Origin: Kordiimonadaceae bacterium
GTDB lineage: Bacteria; Pseudomonadota; Alphaproteobacteria; Sphingomonadales; Kordiimonadaceae
Reading direction: 5' to 3'
Length of the DNA stretch: 5,709 nt
NCBI GenBank assembly: GCA_014238195.1
Contig: JABABO010000313.1
Span: 1-5,709, forward strand
A program made the translations under genes and the position numbers. Positions 4,598 to 5,709 of the stretch are shown here, piece by piece (the stretch's first letter is position 1; each line of letters starts with the position of its first letter). The notes under the pieces were generated by a model, which did no database searches, had not been told where the DNA came from, and saw only the letters and a program-made list of their open reading frames with translations.

Positions 4598-5709
4598 TTA
4601 AAGACCTGCTAAAGCCTGATATTGCAGGCTGATACTGCCGCCTGCTGCGACTTCGATTTGATACGTTGTGCCAGGGGTTACGGTGATATTTTCATGGGTT
4701 TCAGGGGTGGCACTGCCGCTTGATGCCCCTGCAAATGAATGATTAAAGGCAACCGATGCTGCCCCCGCGCCGCCGTTTGTTTTGGTACTTAATCCGGTAA
4801 AACCCATCGTCAGCGTATTGGCTGGGGTGCCTTCGGGGACATCGGCGGCCAATAAGTTACCGTTGAAAGTTAGGCCGCTGGTCAATTTGGCATTATACGT
4901 TACGCCGTTGCTTAGGACGCCGCCAACGGCCCGGTAAATTTTGGTCGATAAACTGATTGAATTATAGCTGCCCGTCGATAACCCTAGCAGCGCATTTTTC
5001 AGCGCTGTGGCATGGGCCTTGGGGGCGGCACTGCCCCCCGTATAGCCTGCGTCAACCCTAACAAGTAAGTGATTGTTGGTGCTGCCGATGCGGTCAGGTT
5101 TTTCGTCGCCGCCTTGCCCCGTTAAGACATCGATCGCTTCGCAGCCCGCTGGCGCGGTCCAGCTGCTGCTGCTGGTGAAGGTTTGGCTGTAGGTTTCAAA
5201 AATAGGGCTGGCATCAAAGGCGCCTGTGGTGAAGCCTGATAAGCTGCTGTAAGAAGACCAAGTGGTTTCCCCTGCCAAGCGGCCTAAAAAGCGCACCTGC
5301 CACCGGTAATGTGTGCTGGGCTGTAAAACATCATCAGGCACGCTGTGGGTGCTGGCTGCGCCTGTGATACCACTGTCATACAGGATCGTATCGCCATCAT
5401 CGACGATAACCCACTGGGTGGCCTCAAAACCAAAGCCTTTGGTGCTTTGAAAGGCGGTCGCCACCAAGCTTAGACCAGTGACCGGCATATCGGTGACATC
5501 GCCGATCGGGGCCACATTGGATGGGATGCCAACAGCGGCAATGCCTGCGGTCATGGTTTGGGCGATCTGATCCATGATGCTGGTGGTAAAATTGCCATCC
5601 CCGTGGATTAATTCCAGCGTCACGGACCCGCTGGGAAGCTGGGTAATTTTGAAGGCCCCGCCGTATTCCCAGCCCACCAAAGCGCTGATTGTGCCCAAGG
5701 CATGACTTG
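4598..5709 (-). CDS. Phage tail-fibre-like protein with Fn3-like domain (5' end outside window)
   Basis: The frame is open to the window edge; a TTG at 5698 is not credible as a start because no ribosome site precedes it, so at least 370 C-terminal residues are seen. From the TTG as residue 1, residues 64-159 look like a fibronectin-III-like module: APIGDVTDMPVTG, then TQWVIVDDGDTILYDSGI, LQPSTHYRWQVRFLG, and WSSYSSLSGFTTG at its end. Residues 168-200 (FETYSQTFTSSSSWTAPAGC) match the 'tFtssgsWtaPaGv' opening of many fibre C-terminal modules. The end, ENITVTPGTTYQIEVAAGGS before ISLQYQ, is the usual closing of glycine-rich tail-fibre tips, although long Gly runs are lacking here. A host-surface adhesin or fibre is the likely role. 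It sits directly upstream of the sheath gene, where P2 carries fibre genes H and G. It is not alignable by eye to P2 gpH, so no symbol is given. Confidence 0.75.
   Translation of the reverse strand, partial: SHALGTISALVGWEYGGAFKITQLPSGSVTLELIHGDGNFTTSIMDQIAQTMTAGIAAVGIPSNVAPIGDVTDMPVTGLSLVATAFQSTKGFGFEATQWVIVDDGDTILYDSGITGAASTHSVPDDVLQPSTHYRWQVRFLGRLAGETTWSSYSSLSGFTTGAFDASPIFETYSQTFTSSSSWTAPAGCEAIDVLTGQGGDEKPDRIGSTNNHLLVRVDAGYTGGSAAPKAHATALKNALLGLSTGSYNSISLSTKIYRAVGGVLSNGVTYNAKLTSGLTFNGNLLAADVPEGTPANTLTMGFTGLSTKTNGGAGAASVAFNHSFAGASSGSATPETHENITVTPGTTYQIEVAAGGSISLQYQALAGL

Noticed and set aside
2490..4601. Plus-strand frames over the chaperone, tube and sheath genes (for example 2617-2973, 2886-3290, 3528-3848, 4188-4601)
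   Set aside because: Each is antisense to a confidently recognised tail gene and has no recognisable domain.
5696..5698. TTG as the start of the tail-fibre-like gene
   Set aside because: No Shine-Dalgarno precedes it and the frame stays open to the window edge, so the true start is most likely outside.

Overview
The window holds part of the late tail-morphogenesis operon of a P2-like contractile-tailed phage (myovirus-type), most likely an integrated prophage or prophage remnant in a proteobacterium. All structural genes are read from the minus strand, so the operon runs from high to low coordinates. Base composition is close to balanced and there is no host gene in view, so the host cannot be named. 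The style of the proteins and the mixed codon use would fit an alpha- or gammaproteobacterium, but this is a guess.

In transcription order the layout is as follows. A tail-fibre-like protein (4598-5709) has a fibronectin-III-like domain and a fibre-type C-terminus, and its N-terminus lies outside the window. Next come the tail sheath FI (3437-4558), the tail tube FII (2895-3368), the tail assembly chaperone gpE (2481-2834), a small GpE-family reading frame in the -1 frame (2332-2457), and the tape-measure protein gpT (2018 down to 1, with its C-terminus outside the window). This matches the P2 order (H, G, FI, FII, E/E', T), except that no separate fibre chaperone gene G lies between the fibre gene and FI. 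The sheath and tube assemble the contractile tail around the tape measure. The gpE products are expected to load the tape measure and guide tube polymerisation. The fibre would bind the host surface.

The most unusual part is a 313-bp insertion between the GpE-family frame and the tape-measure gene, where P2-like phages normally have almost no space. It carries a 90-residue, two-membrane-segment protein on the opposite (plus) strand (2032-2304). A near-consensus sigma-70 promoter precedes it (TTGACA, 17-bp spacer, TATAGT; 1997-2025). The expected transcription start falls on the A of the ATG, so the mRNA would be leaderless. The promoter lies inside the first codons and ribosome-binding site of the tape-measure gene. 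This looks like a 'moron': an autonomously expressed cargo gene, possibly for lysogenic conversion or superinfection exclusion. Its function is not recognisable from sequence.

Other notable details are: an in-frame 24-bp tandem repeat coding an Arg-Gly-rich octapeptide in the tape measure; strong base-composition shifts inside the tape-measure gene; a GC-rich hairpin between the sheath and tube genes; and identical 11-base ribosome-binding leaders in front of sheath and tube. There are no tRNA, rRNA, CRISPR or insertion-sequence features, and every stretch longer than 300 bases is covered by a gene.
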